Source: Bradyrhizobium sp. Tv2a-2
GTDB taxonomy: Bacteria; Pseudomonadota; Alphaproteobacteria; Rhizobiales; Xanthobacteraceae
Reading direction: 5' to 3'
NCBI RefSeq assembly: GCF_000472425.1
Contig: NZ_AXAI01000002.1
Span: 187,265-251,264, forward strand
DNA: 64,000 nt
Shown here piece after piece: positions 8,386 through 17,310 of the stretch. A program made the position numbers and the translations under genes. How positions within the stretch are numbered: position 1 is the stretch's first letter; each line of letters opens with the position of its first letter. The notes beneath the pieces are model-generated. The model saw only the letters and a program-made list of their open reading frames with translations, was not told the DNA's origin and did not search any database.

Positions 8386-10296
8386 CTACGCTTCCGTCAG
8401 GCGATATCGGTCAAGGTCGGCGTCATGGGTCATCGCCCAGTAATCGACGAAGCGCCAGGGCATCGCGGAAAACACCCGGCCGTTTTTGTTGCGGTAATAG
8501 GTGGTCATGCCCGGATGGGTCCAGATCATCGCCTCATGCTCGACATCGACCTTGCGGACGTAATCGTCGTGAACATCCTGGCGGACATCGATTGCAGCGA
8601 TGCCGCGCTCGATCATCTCGACCAGGCAGGCCGAGATGTAGCGGCTCTGGCATTCGGATTGAAATATCACGCTGCCGCCATGCGCGGGGCCGGAATTGGG
8701 ACCGAGCATGCAAAACAGGTTGGGGAAGTCAGGGACCGTGAGGCCGAGATAGGCGGTCGGATTGTCATTGGCCCATTTGTCCTGGAGTGTCCTGCCGCCG
8801 CGGCCGGTAATGTCGAGCCGGGCCGCCATCTCGGTGACCTTGAAACCGGTGGCAACCACGACGACGTCGAACGGTCGTTCCTTTCCATCCACGGTCAAAA
8901 TGCCATCGCGGGTGAAGCGCTCGATGTGATCGCTGACCAGCTCTACATTGGGCTTCGTGAGTGTCTTGAACCAGCCATTGTCGAGCAGGATGCGTTTGCC
9001 GTAGGGCGGGTAGGTTGGCACGCATTTTTCGATCAGGTCGGGGCGATCCTTCAATTCGGAGAGGATAAAGTCGGTGAGTTCCTCGCGGTGCCGATCGTTG
9101 CCCTTGTTGACCGCACGATCAGGGTGCGGCCAGGCAGGGTCCTTGCGCAGGAACGGCAATAGCCCGTCGCCATAGCGCCAGAACATGTTGAAGCGGTACC
9201 ACTGCACGTAAAACGGTAGATGCGCGAGCAGCCACTGCGCGCCGTCGGTGATGGGGTCGGAATAGCCGTTCACCGGCCGCGCCCACTGGGCGGTCCGCTG
9301 AAACACGGTCACTGAGGCCACGCGGTCAGCAATGGACGGCACCAGCTGCATCGAGGTCGCGCCGGTGCCGATCACGGCAACGCGCTTGCCGTCAAGCTTG
9401 ATGTCGTCGGACCACAGCGCCGAATGCAAGGTCAAACCCTTGAAATCATCCTCGCCCTTGAAATGCGCAGGCGAGGGATCGTTGAGCTGGCCGATGGCGC
9501 TGACCAGCGCCGTCGATTCGAAAGTCTCTTCGCCGTTCTCGGTCTTCAGAGTCGAATTCCAGCGCTGCTTGCGATCGTCCCAGCGCGAAGAGGTCAGCCG
9601 CGTGTTGAGGCGCAGATGTTCGCGAATGCCGTACTCGGCAGCGACCTTCTTGAGGTAATCGAGCAATTCCTCGCGCTGGCAGAAATAGCGGGTCCAGGCG
9701 TTTCGCGACCCGAAGGAGTAAGAATACGAATGGTTCGGCGTATCGACGCCGCAGCCGGGATAGCGGTTGACATACCACGTGCCGCCGAGTTCGGCATTCT
9801 TCTCGACGATGGTGTAGGGGATGCCGAGGTGGCCCAATGCGACGGCGAGCGCGATGGCACAGACGCCGGCGCCGACAATCAGCACATGGTGTTCCGTGAG
9901 AGTTTGGTCCGGCGGACGCCGGCGCCAGCGCGCTTCGCGGGCGACAAATCCCATCTCCTCGCGCATCAGCGACGCGTATTCGGGCGCCACGTTCTCGCCG
10001 AGGCATGCACGCATCATTTTCAGGATCAATTCGTCGCCGGGATCGGTGATAACCGGCTGCGGATTATCGTCAGCGAACAGCTTTACGACGGCAGCGCGGA
10101 TGTCTTCCTGAATCTCGGCAGGTACGCCGGCATCGGGATCGGGGATCAGGCGCACGTCGCGCTTGGGCCTGTAAGGCGGCTCCAGCCAACGCTGGTCGCC
10201 TGTCATATGAACCAGCACCATCAGGAGGCAGCGGATATCAGCCTCGGCAATGGCGGAGGCGAGGTCGAGCTTTCTGCGCGGCAATTCGACGTTCAT
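8386..10296 (-). CDS. Flavin-containing Baeyer-Villiger-type monooxygenase with N-terminal extension
   Basis: 636-aa FAD- and NAD(P)H-dependent monooxygenase. First dinucleotide-binding motif GAGVCA at about 142-147, then GGTWYVNRYPGCGVDTP, characteristic of Baeyer-Villiger enzymes; the fingerprint FKGLTLHSALWS at about 285-296 matches FxGxxxHxxxW, although the usual P or D after W is S; the second nucleotide site GTGATS follows at 310-315. The roughly 135 residues before the FAD motif are an extension like that of 4-hydroxyacetophenone monooxygenase and relatives, and the total length fits that group. ATG 10296 was chosen (GAGGGCAAGG upstream), 20 bases after the stop of the upstream SDR; a longer frame to 10467 would overlap that gene. 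Likely oxidises a ketone to an ester or lactone. Substrate unknown; operon partners suggest feeding into CoA-dependent breakdown. Confidence 0.88.
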   Translation of the reverse strand: MNVELPRRKLDLASAIAEADIRCLLMVLVHMTGDQRWLEPPYRPKRDVRLIPDPDAGVPAEIQEDIRAAVVKLFADDNPQPVITDPGDELILKMMRACLGENVAPEYASLMREEMGFVAREARWRRRPPDQTLTEHHVLIVGAGVCAIALAVALGHLGIPYTIVEKNAELGGTWYVNRYPGCGVDTPNHSYSYSFGSRNAWTRYFCQREELLDYLKKVAAEYGIREHLRLNTRLTSSRWDDRKQRWNSTLKTENGEETFESTALVSAIGQLNDPSPAHFKGEDDFKGLTLHSALWSDDIKLDGKRVAVIGTGATSMQLVPSIADRVASVTVFQRTAQWARPVNGYSDPITDGAQWLLAHLPFYVQWYRFNMFWRYGDGLLPFLRKDPAWPHPDRAVNKGNDRHREELTDFILSELKDRPDLIEKCVPTYPPYGKRILLDNGWFKTLTKPNVELVSDHIERFTRDGILTVDGKERPFDVVVVATGFKVTEMAARLDITGRGGRTLQDKWANDNPTAYLGLTVPDFPNLFCMLGPNSGPAHGGSVIFQSECQSRYISACLVEMIERGIAAIDVRQDVHDDYVRKVDVEHEAMIWTHPGMTTYYRNKNGRVFSAMPWRFVDYWAMTHDADLDRYRLTEA

Positions 10297-10315
10297 GATG
10301 CCCTTGCCCTCGAAG

Positions 10316-11116
10316 TCAATTGGACGGCGCCTCGCGCAACCCGCCATAAGCGTCCCACGTCGAACCTGCGATGAAGCCGGCGTCCACAGGGAGATTGACG
10401 CCAGTGATGCCGCTGCTGGCCGGCGACAGCAGCCAGGCAATGGCTTGCGCGACCTCGACCGGTTCAACCAGCCGGTTCATCGCGGCGTTGCGGACGAGCC
10501 GTTCCCTGCTCAATGCGCCCGACGCGATCCCGGCCTCGAGCGCGGCCGTGCGCGTGAAGCCCGGCGAGACGGCATTGACCCGAACGCCAGCGCGTCCCCA
10601 TTCGGCGGCCAGCGTCTGCGTGATCTGGATGACGCCGGCCTTCGCGGCCGTATAGGCATGGATTGGGCCCGACGTCATGCCGGCCACGGAGGCGACATTG
10701 ACGATCGCACCGTGCTTTCTCCGCGCCATGCGTTCGCCGACGTTACGTGCGACCAGGAATGTGCCGCGCAGATCGATGTTGATCTCGCGGTCCCAATTCT
10801 CCATGCGCACCTTCTCGACCGGATGCATCTTGCCAAAGATGCCGGCGGCATTGACCAGGCCGGAGATAGGACCATGCGCAGCTTCGATCGCAGCGATGCC
10901 GCTTGTGACCGCGGCCTCATTCGAGACGTCGAACGCCTCCGGCCACAGCATGATCGCGGCTTCCTCCAGCGGCTCCGGCAGAATGTCGACAATGACCACT
11001 TTGTGGCCCTGCCCGGCGAGCAGGGTTGCGGTTGCGGCTCCGATGCCGCGGCTGCCGCCAGTGACAAGGACGATCCCGTCAGTTTCCTTTTGGTGCTGAC
11101 AGGGTTGTCGCGTCAT
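10316..11116 (-). CDS. SDR-family NAD(P)-dependent oxidoreductase
   Basis: Classical short-chain dehydrogenase/reductase of 266 aa. The cofactor motif TGGSRGIGAATA is near the N-terminus, with an acidic residue at the end of strand 2 (VVIVDI) suggesting NAD(H) preference. Catalytic Ser lies in NVASVAGM and the Tyr/Lys pair in YTAAK. The C-terminal GITGVNLPVDAGF matches the SDR end motif. ATG 11116 overlaps the stop of the upstream acyl-CoA ligase by four bases (ATGA), which sets the start and implies translational coupling. The downstream monooxygenase starts 20 bases after its stop. In this operon it could produce the ketone oxidised by the monooxygenase, or oxidise the alcohol released from the ester; both are inference. 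Confidence 0.88.
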   Translation of the reverse strand: MTRQPCQHQKETDGIVLVTGGSRGIGAATATLLAGQGHKVVIVDILPEPLEEAAIMLWPEAFDVSNEAAVTSGIAAIEAAHGPISGLVNAAGIFGKMHPVEKVRMENWDREINIDLRGTFLVARNVGERMARRKHGAIVNVASVAGMTSGPIHAYTAAKAGVIQITQTLAAEWGRAGVRVNAVSPGFTRTAALEAGIASGALSRERLVRNAAMNRLVEPVEVAQAIAWLLSPASSGITGVNLPVDAGFIAGSTWDAYGGLREAPSN

Positions 11117-12609
11117 CGCATTGTCTCCAGTTCGGCGCGAAGTACGCGCTTGAGCACCTTGCCCGAGGGATTTCGCGGCAGGCTGTCGCGGATCACGAGT
11201 TCCCTCGGTACCTTGAAGCTCGCGAGTCGCGATCGGCAATGGGTCGCAAGCGATGGAAGGTCAAGCGCGGCATCTTCGGCGAGTACGACGACCGCGACCG
11301 GCTTTTCGCCCCATTGCTCGTCGGTTAGGCCAACGACGGCGACTTCACGCACCTCGGGCAGTTCGTAGATCACCCGTTCCACTTCGGAAGAGGCGATGTT
11401 CTCGCCGCCGGAGATGATGATGTCCTTCTTGCGGTCGGTGAGATAGAGGAAGCCGTCCGTGTCGAGATGCCCGACGTCGCCGGTGCGGAACCAGTCGCCG
11501 AAGAAGGCTGTTGCGGTCTTGTCGGGGTCCTTCCAGTAGCCCCGAGTGACCTTTGGGCCACGCAGGCAAATCTCGCCGTCCTCGCCCGGGGGAAGGCAGT
11601 CGCCGCGATCATCCCGGATTTCGATCTCGACATGGGCAATGGCGCGTCCAGTCGATCCGATCTTCTCGATCTCGCGTCCGGCTTCCATGAACGTGTCCCC
11701 GCCGACGGTTTCGGTCAGACCGTAAGCATCGATGTAGCGCGCGCTCTTGAAGAAATCGGAAAACGCGCGAATGCGCGCTTCCGGCGTCTTCTCGCCGCCG
11801 CCAATCGCCCATTTCAGGCTACAGACGTCGTAACGATGGCGGTCGGGGTAGGTGAGGAGGGCGGTGGTCATGACCGGCGCGAACCACGCCGCATTGAGTC
11901 TCTCAGCCTCGATGGCAGCGAGCGCCGGTCCGGGCTCGAAATTGCGTTGAATGGAGAGCAGGCCGCCGTGCCATAGCACCGCGATGCCAGGCAGATCGAG
12001 GCCGCCGACGTGATAGAGCGGGCCGACAACGAGCAGCCTGGTATCTGCGTTCAATCCCAGCACCAGCGTCTGGTCCGCGGATTTCCAGTACACGTTCTCG
12101 TAGCTGAGCATGACGCCCTTCGGGCGATCTGTGGTCCCCGACGTGTACATCAGTCGCATCAGGTCTTGCGGCCGTCGTGGATGCATCGGAGCAGCGACGG
12201 CATCCGGAGCGAGATGCGTGGCGCTTGCCTGCGCGGCCTCGTTCAGCAGGACAATCGGCACATCGCCTGCCGTGATCGCGGCCAACTCCTCATCCGCAAT
12301 AAGAAGGCGCGCGCCGGAATTGTCGACGATGTAGGCGACCTCATCTCGGGAGAGACGATAGTTGATCGGCAGAAACACCGCGCCAACATGACTCGTCGCA
12401 AAGACCAGTTCGAGGAACGCGGCGCTGTTCTTCATCAGCACCGCGACCACGTCATCAGCACCGATCCCGCGTGAGACCAGGAAGCCCGCAACCCTGCGGA
12501 TGCGATGGTCGAAGTCGGCGTAGGAAATATGCTGCCCGCGGAATTTCAACGCGCAGCGGTCCGGCGTACGCCGCGCATGAAAGGCGATGAAGCTGGAGAG
12601 ATTGATCAT
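11113..12609 (-). CDS. Class I adenylate-forming acyl-CoA ligase (AMP-dependent synthetase)
   Basis: 498-aa enzyme that activates a carboxylate to acyl-AMP and then acyl-CoA. The P-loop-like core YTSGTTDRPKG (usual form has G where D stands here) is followed by the A5-like YGLTETVGGD, GEICLRGPKVTRGYWKDP, DWFRTGDVGHLD and the C-terminal PRNPSGKVLKR with the catalytic lysine. Length and motif order fit fatty-acyl or cinnamate/cyclohexane-carboxylate type CoA ligases. ATG 12609 begins with MINLSSFIAFHARRTPDRCA, the usual N-terminus. It ends in a 4-base overlap with the SDR. The 152-bp gap to livF-like 12762 could hold a secondary promoter. It would commit the imported or oxidised acid to beta-oxidation-like degradation. 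Confidence 0.9.
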   Translation of the reverse strand: MINLSSFIAFHARRTPDRCALKFRGQHISYADFDHRIRRVAGFLVSRGIGADDVVAVLMKNSAAFLELVFATSHVGAVFLPINYRLSRDEVAYIVDNSGARLLIADEELAAITAGDVPIVLLNEAAQASATHLAPDAVAAPMHPRRPQDLMRLMYTSGTTDRPKGVMLSYENVYWKSADQTLVLGLNADTRLLVVGPLYHVGGLDLPGIAVLWHGGLLSIQRNFEPGPALAAIEAERLNAAWFAPVMTTALLTYPDRHRYDVCSLKWAIGGGEKTPEARIRAFSDFFKSARYIDAYGLTETVGGDTFMEAGREIEKIGSTGRAIAHVEIEIRDDRGDCLPPGEDGEICLRGPKVTRGYWKDPDKTATAFFGDWFRTGDVGHLDTDGFLYLTDRKKDIIISGGENIASSEVERVIYELPEVREVAVVGLTDEQWGEKPVAVVVLAEDAALDLPSLATHCRSRLASFKVPRELVIRDSLPRNPSGKVLKRVLRAELETMR

Positions 12610-12761
12610 TCGCCGTCTACTTGGCCGCAGTTTTCGGCTCCGCTTTGGATCAATTATGCCTCGTAATCCACGTTGAAGTCATCCCCTGAGCCAGGAAATT
12701 CTGAACGTCAAGGAAACAGCGCTCATCTCCGTTTCACAAACTGTGAGTGGCGGCGTGATCG
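12610..12761. promoter_or_regulatory. Gap between transporter genes and catabolic genes with a small palindrome
   Basis: The only sizeable break in the minus-strand operon. It holds the symmetric sequence TCACAAACTGTGA (12734-12746, 5-bp arms, 3-base centre), a plausible operator half-site pair. No confident -35/-10 boxes were identified. Confidence 0.25.
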
Positions 12762-13472
12762 CTACATTGCAAGATAGCGCCGGCGGATATCTTGATTCCC
12801 GGCAAGACCGGCCGTGTCCTGGCGATGTACCACCTTGCCCTTGTCGATGACGACCGCCTCCTCGGCAATCCGCAAGCAGAAATGCATGTTCTGTTCGGCG
12901 AGCAGGATGGTGGCGCCACTCGCTCCCAGTTCCCGCAACACCTTGCCGATGGTGGCGACCACGATCGGGGCGAGCCCTTCGCTCGGTTCGTCGAGCAGCA
13001 GAACCAGAGGGTTGCCCATCAACGCACGGGCGATCACCAGGAGTTGTTGTTCGCCGCCGGACAGGCGGCCTGCTGCGCGCGTCCGGAGCTTAGTGAGCAG
13101 CGGGAAGGTTTCCCAGATGCGCGCCAGTGTCCAGTCGCGCCGTCCGTCGGGACCGCTCTTGGCCGCGATCGAGAGATTGTCCTCCACGCTGTGCTCGGGA
13201 AACACCTGCCGATCCTCAGGCACATAGGCGAGGCCGAGCCGGGCGCGGGCGTGCGGCGGCGCACGGGTGATGTCGTGGCCGGCAAAGAGGATGCGGCCGC
13301 GCCTCGCGGGCACTATTCCTGCAAGCGTTTTCATGGTCGTGCTCTTGCCCGCGCCGTTGCGCCCGAGCAGCGCCAGCGTACGCCTTTCGGGAAGAGCGAG
13401 ATCGACATCGAACAGGATCTGGCTTGCGCCGTAAAAGGCGTTCAACCCTTCGGCGCGCAGAAGGTCGGTCAT
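12762..13472 (-). CDS. livF: Branched-chain-type ABC transporter ATP-binding protein (LivF-like)
   Basis: 236-aa cytoplasmic ATPase subunit. Walker A GRNGAGKST at about 37-45, signature LSGGEQQLLVIARAL, Walker B VLLLDEPSEGLAP, all typical of LivF rather than LivG. It starts at ATG 13472, overlapping the livG-like stop at 13469 by four bases. It is the fifth gene of the importer set K-H-M-G-F read on the minus strand. The Liv family imports branched-chain amino acids, but many members linked to catabolic genes carry aromatic acids or other carboxylates; the acyl-CoA ligase and monooxygenase downstream argue for such a substrate here. The symbol denotes family only. Confidence 0.9.
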   Translation of the reverse strand: MTDLLRAEGLNAFYGASQILFDVDLALPERRTLALLGRNGAGKSTTMKTLAGIVPARRGRILFAGHDITRAPPHARARLGLAYVPEDRQVFPEHSVEDNLSIAAKSGPDGRRDWTLARIWETFPLLTKLRTRAAGRLSGGEQQLLVIARALMGNPLVLLLDEPSEGLAPIVVATIGKVLRELGASGATILLAEQNMHFCLRIAEEAVVIDKGKVVHRQDTAGLAGNQDIRRRYLAM

Positions 13473-14221
13473 GCCGCGTGTGCCTCCGTGCCGAGATAGG
13501 CGTCGATCACCGCCTGGTTGTTGCGAATCTCACCCGGAGTACCTTCGGCCAGGACACGGCCGTAGCACAGCACGCGAACGGTGTTCGCGACCTGGAAGAC
13601 GATGTCCATGTCGTGCTCGATGAACACCAGCGTTAGCTTGCGCTGTTCCCACAGGCCACGCACGCGCTCGATCATGCGCCAGCGTTCCTCGGGGCCCATG
13701 CCTGCTGTCGGCTCATCGAGCAGAAGCACCTTGGGTTCGAGCGCCAGCGCAATGGCGATATCGAGCAGCTTTTGGTCGCCGTGGGAGAGGATCGCGGCCT
13801 CGACGTTGGCGACATGGGTCAGGCCGACCAGCTCCATCACCTCGCCGGCGCGCTCGCGTACGCCCGGTGGCGGAAAGCGGCGGGCGAGATTGCCCCACTG
13901 GCCGACATGGGCGGTGACGGCGGCCATCAGGTTGTCTGCTACCGTCATGGTCGGAAAGCAGCTTGCGACTTGAAAGGCGCGTCCGATGCCGAGGCGCATC
14001 CGTTCGGTCTTGGAGAGACGACAGACGTCCTTCTCGTCGAGCAGCACCTGACCGGCATCAACCGGGAATGCGCCGCTGATCAGGTTGAAGAAGGTGCTCT
14101 TGCCGGCGCCGTTTGGACCGATCACCGCGGAAAGCGACCCCGACGCAAAGTCCAGCGACACATCGTCAATGGCCCGCACGCCACCGAACGCCTTTGTGAG
14201 ATTTCTGATCTCGAGCTTCAT
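13469..14221 (-). CDS. livG: Branched-chain-type ABC transporter ATP-binding protein (LivG-like)
   Basis: 250-aa ATPase subunit. The N-terminus KLEIRNLTKAFGG and Walker A GPNGAGKST at about 35-43 are followed by the LivG-specific stretch IGRAFQVASCFPTMTVADNL, a signature written LSHGDQ, Walker B VLLLDEPTAGM and the C-terminal DAYLGTEA. ATG 14221 is fixed by the 4-base ATGA overlap with the livM-like stop at 14218; the open frame runs further upstream but would extend deep into livM. Forms a heterodimer with the LivF-like subunit. Its other end overlaps livF, so all four membrane and ATPase genes are coupled. Confidence 0.9.
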   Translation of the reverse strand: MKLEIRNLTKAFGGVRAIDDVSLDFASGSLSAVIGPNGAGKSTFFNLISGAFPVDAGQVLLDEKDVCRLSKTERMRLGIGRAFQVASCFPTMTVADNLMAAVTAHVGQWGNLARRFPPPGVRERAGEVMELVGLTHVANVEAAILSHGDQKLLDIAIALALEPKVLLLDEPTAGMGPEERWRMIERVRGLWEQRKLTLVFIEHDMDIVFQVANTVRVLCYGRVLAEGTPGEIRNNQAVIDAYLGTEAHAA

Positions 14222-15171
14222 CGCAGACCTCGGGGCCACACCAATCTGAAAAAATCGAGCACGCCGCGGCGGAAGCCGAGAGCGAAGGCAAGGATTACGA
14301 TCCCCAGAACCAGCCCATAATATTCGGTGAAGCGCGTCACCACGTCGTTCAGCGCGAGCAGGATCGCGGCGCCCAGGACCGGTCCGAGGAAGCTGTTGAT
14401 GCCGCCCAGCATGACGGCAAAGATCGCCTGGCCGGAATTTGGCCAGTCGGCAAGTTCCGGATAGGCCCCCGAGACGAAGAGTGCGGCGAGCACGCCGCCC
14501 AGTCCTGCAAAGGCGCCGGCGATCGTGAAAGCCCACAGCCGGGCCCGCCACAGAACGACACCCAGGAAGCTCGCGCGGTTCTCATTGTCGCGGATCATGC
14601 GCAGCGTTTGGCCAAACGGACTCGCCGAGATGTGGCGCAACGCCAAGAGCCCGAGCACCGCTACGACCGCGCAGAATTGGTAAAGATGAAGCTGTGAGCC
14701 GAGCTCGAAGCCAAAGATCTGACGGCGCGGGATGCCGCCGCGCAGGCCCTGGTCACCGCCGGTGAGGCTCTGCCAGGAGATGACCACGCTGTAGAACAGC
14801 ATCTGAAATGCCAGCGTGATGAAGGCGAAGTAGTCCGTGCTGAGGCGCACGCAGATCGCGCCCACGCACAGCGCGGCAAGGGTCGTGACCAGAACCGCGA
14901 GCACGGCGGCGACGGGCAGCGGGAGGTCCGTCATCTGCATTGTCAATGCGAAGGCGTAGGCGCCAAGGCCGTAGAACATGCCATGGCCGAACGAGACCAT
15001 GCCCGTGTTGCCGACCAACAGGTTGAGCGAGGTCGCAAACAGCGCCATGGCGCTCAGGCGGATGACGAAATCCTCGAAGGCTGGGCTGCGGTGGACGAGC
15101 GGGATCGCCAGCACCACGATCAAGGCTGCTGCGGCGATCGCGCTATCGCGCAAGGCGGGGCGGCCCTTCAT
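14218..15171 (-). CDS. livM: Branched-chain-type ABC transporter permease (LivM-like)
   Basis: 317-aa inner-membrane permease with about eight to ten hydrophobic segments. The block NLLVGNTGMVSFGHGMFYGLGAYAF is the LivM hallmark, and the EAA-like loop region RMIRDNENRASFLG plus the end GVLDFFRLVWPRG fit the family. ATG 15171 overlaps the livH-like stop at 15168 (ATGA), setting the start. Pairs with LivH to form the translocation channel of the importer upstream of the acyl-CoA ligase, SDR and monooxygenase genes. Confidence 0.9.
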   Translation of the reverse strand: MKGRPALRDSAIAAAALIVVLAIPLVHRSPAFEDFVIRLSAMALFATSLNLLVGNTGMVSFGHGMFYGLGAYAFALTMQMTDLPLPVAAVLAVLVTTLAALCVGAICVRLSTDYFAFITLAFQMLFYSVVISWQSLTGGDQGLRGGIPRRQIFGFELGSQLHLYQFCAVVAVLGLLALRHISASPFGQTLRMIRDNENRASFLGVVLWRARLWAFTIAGAFAGLGGVLAALFVSGAYPELADWPNSGQAIFAVMLGGINSFLGPVLGAAILLALNDVVTRFTEYYGLVLGIVILAFALGFRRGVLDFFRLVWPRGLR

Positions 15172-16067
15172 GAGCTGCGTCCGAACAGGCCCTGCGGGCG
15201 CAGCAGCAGGATGGCGATCATGACGATGTAGATCAGCCCATCGGTGAACTGGGGAAAACCGATCGTGCCGAAGCCGCGGACCATGCCGATCAAGAGCGCC
15301 GAGACCAGCGCGCCCGCAATCGAGCCCATGCCGCCGATCACCGTGACAATGAAGCTCTCGATCAGGATCGAGAAGCCCATGCCCGGGGACAGCGAGCGTA
15401 CGGGGGCGGCGAGCGCGCCGGCGAGCCCCGCGAGCCCGCCCCCGACAGCGAAGACGATCGCGAAAAGCAGCGTCGTGTTGACGCCCAGCGCCGAAACCAT
15501 CTGAGGGTTGAGGGCGGCGGCACGCACCGTCTTGCCGAGCCGTGTCATCGAAAGGCCGAGGCCAAGCACGATCGCGATCAGCGCAGCAATACCGATCAGC
15601 ACTGCGTAAAAGGGCGGTACGACGCCGCCTGCTATGAAGAGCGGCGGGACCTGGAACGCCGGCGGCATTCCCATGGCGTGGAACTCGGGCCCCCAGACGA
15701 TTTTCACAACATCATCGAAGATCAGCACCACTGCATAGCAGATCAGCAGCTGCATCAGCACGTTGGAGCCGTAGACGCGGCTGATCAAGGCCCGTTCGAA
15801 CACCACGCCGAACAGCGCCATCGCAAGCGTCGCCGACAGCACGGCGGCGGCGTAGCTGTCGGTCACGCCGAGGGCGGTATAGGCGACGTAGCCGCCCAGC
15901 ATGTAGAAGGTGCCATGGGCGAAGTTCACGACCTTCAGCACGCCGAAGATCAGGGTCACGCCTGCAGCAACCAGGAACAGCAGCATGCCCACAATCAGCC
16001 CGCTGGTGGTCTGGGTGACCAGACAGGCGGGCGTCGTGAGGCAGGCACCGAGTGCGTCGAGGTCCAT
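15168..16067 (-). CDS. livH: Branched-chain-type ABC transporter permease (LivH-like)
   Basis: 299-aa inner-membrane permease. VTLIFGVLKVVNFAHGTFYMLGGYVAY is the LivH signature (usual NxAHG), and the C-terminal half contains GGMGSIAGALVSALLIGMVRGFG, again typical. The start ATG 16067 lies 7 bases after the solute-binding protein stop. The N-terminus begins with a short unusual stretch MDLDALGACLTTPACLVTQ before the first membrane helix. Works with the LivM-like gene that overlaps it by four bases. Confidence 0.9.
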   Translation of the reverse strand: MDLDALGACLTTPACLVTQTTSGLIVGMLLFLVAAGVTLIFGVLKVVNFAHGTFYMLGGYVAYTALGVTDSYAAAVLSATLAMALFGVVFERALISRVYGSNVLMQLLICYAVVLIFDDVVKIVWGPEFHAMGMPPAFQVPPLFIAGGVVPPFYAVLIGIAALIAIVLGLGLSMTRLGKTVRAAALNPQMVSALGVNTTLLFAIVFAVGGGLAGLAGALAAPVRSLSPGMGFSILIESFIVTVIGGMGSIAGALVSALLIGMVRGFGTIGFPQFTDGLIYIVMIAILLLRPQGLFGRSS

Positions 16068-16074
16068 CCGAAGC

Positions 16075-17310
16075 TCAGATGTACTTCTGCTGCTTCTTCC
16101 ACTCCGTCTCGAGCTCGATGATCTTGCCCCAGTCGGCGGCTTTCACATCGATGATGAACGGCTCCTTCGGCGTGGTCTGACCCCAGCCGATGGCGTAGTT
16201 GATCGTCGTGTGGTCATCGCGCATGGTGATGGTTCCGTCGACGCCGAACGGCGTGTCGATCTTCATGCCCGTCAGCGCCGCGGCAATCGCCTTGCCGTCG
16301 AGCGAGTTTGCCTTCTTGATGGCCGCCTCGTAGAAATGCATCGCGACCGTGTTCTGCCACGACCAGTTGGTCGGCCGTTCGTTCCACCGCTTGAGATAGG
16401 CTTGGCCCCATTCCTTGTTGGCAGGTGTATCCGGGAAGGTCTCGAGATAGCGCGTCGCCGACTGGATGCCGGGCGGCAGATTCTTGATGGCGGCCAGCAC
16501 GGGATAGTCGACATTAGGCGTCGCCACCGCCATCTGCGTGAACAGCGCATAGATGTTGCCTTGGTTCACGAACGCCGAGAGGTCGCCGGCATAGAGCAGC
16601 GTAAACAGCGCCTGTGGCTTGGCCTGGATCAGCTTGGTGATGACCTCGGTGAAATCGGGCTGGCCGAGCTTGGGCCAGGCCTCGGTGACTATCTCGATGT
16701 CCGGCTTGAATTGTTTGAAGAACTGCAGGTACTGCGCGGTGGTGTCGCGACCATACGCATAGTCCGGCGAACAGGTCGCCCATTTGTTGAGCTTCTTGGC
16801 GTTGGCGTATTCGGAGAGATAGATGCTGCCGGCCACCGCGTCGTGCACGCCCTGGCGTGCGACCCGGAAGGCGGTGGGGACGCGGATCTTGGGATCGGCG
16901 GTCAGCGATGAGGTCTCGCTGTTGGTGTGAATGCAGGCGACGCCGAGGTCGCGCACGACTTCCTGGACCGCGAAGGCGCCGGACGAGGCCTCGGCATCGA
17001 TCAAAAGCTCGCAACCCGTGCTGTTCACCAGCTCGCGTGTCAGGCGGGCGGCCTCCTGGGGCTGCCCCTTCGAATCGCGGAAAACGAATTCGATTTGCCG
17101 GCCGAGAAAGCCGCCTGCGGCGTTGATGCGATCCTGCTCCATCATCAGCGCGTTGCGCGAGGAGGTGCCGAGCAGCGCGATCGGCCCCGACAGGATGCTC
17201 TGCATTCCGATGCGCAGCGTATTGGCCTGTGCCTTGGCCACCCAGGGGGCCGCCAGCAGGCTGGCCGCACCACCAGCCAGCATAGTGCGACGCGTAATGA
17301 GTCCGTTCAT
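16075..17310 (-). CDS. ABC transporter substrate-binding protein, Leu/Ile/Val-binding family (LivK-like)
   Basis: 411-aa periplasmic type I binding protein (Peripla_BP_6 type). The N-terminus MNGLITRRTMLAGGAASLLA with cleavage near AKAQA is a Tat-like signal. LRIGMQSILSGPIALLG begins the mature fold, and CELLIDAEASSGAFAVQEV and AYGRDTTAQYLQFFK fit the family. ATG 17310 has GGGAGGTGC at good spacing. First gene of the minus-strand run to 7631, divergent from the lactonase-like gene at 17807. Ligand unknown: downstream catabolic genes suggest a carboxylic or aromatic compound rather than an amino acid. Confidence 0.88.
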   Translation of the reverse strand: MNGLITRRTMLAGGAASLLAAPWVAKAQANTLRIGMQSILSGPIALLGTSSRNALMMEQDRINAAGGFLGRQIEFVFRDSKGQPQEAARLTRELVNSTGCELLIDAEASSGAFAVQEVVRDLGVACIHTNSETSSLTADPKIRVPTAFRVARQGVHDAVAGSIYLSEYANAKKLNKWATCSPDYAYGRDTTAQYLQFFKQFKPDIEIVTEAWPKLGQPDFTEVITKLIQAKPQALFTLLYAGDLSAFVNQGNIYALFTQMAVATPNVDYPVLAAIKNLPPGIQSATRYLETFPDTPANKEWGQAYLKRWNERPTNWSWQNTVAMHFYEAAIKKANSLDGKAIAAALTGMKIDTPFGVDGTITMRDDHTTINYAIGWGQTTPKEPFIIDVKAADWGKIIELETEWKKQQKYI

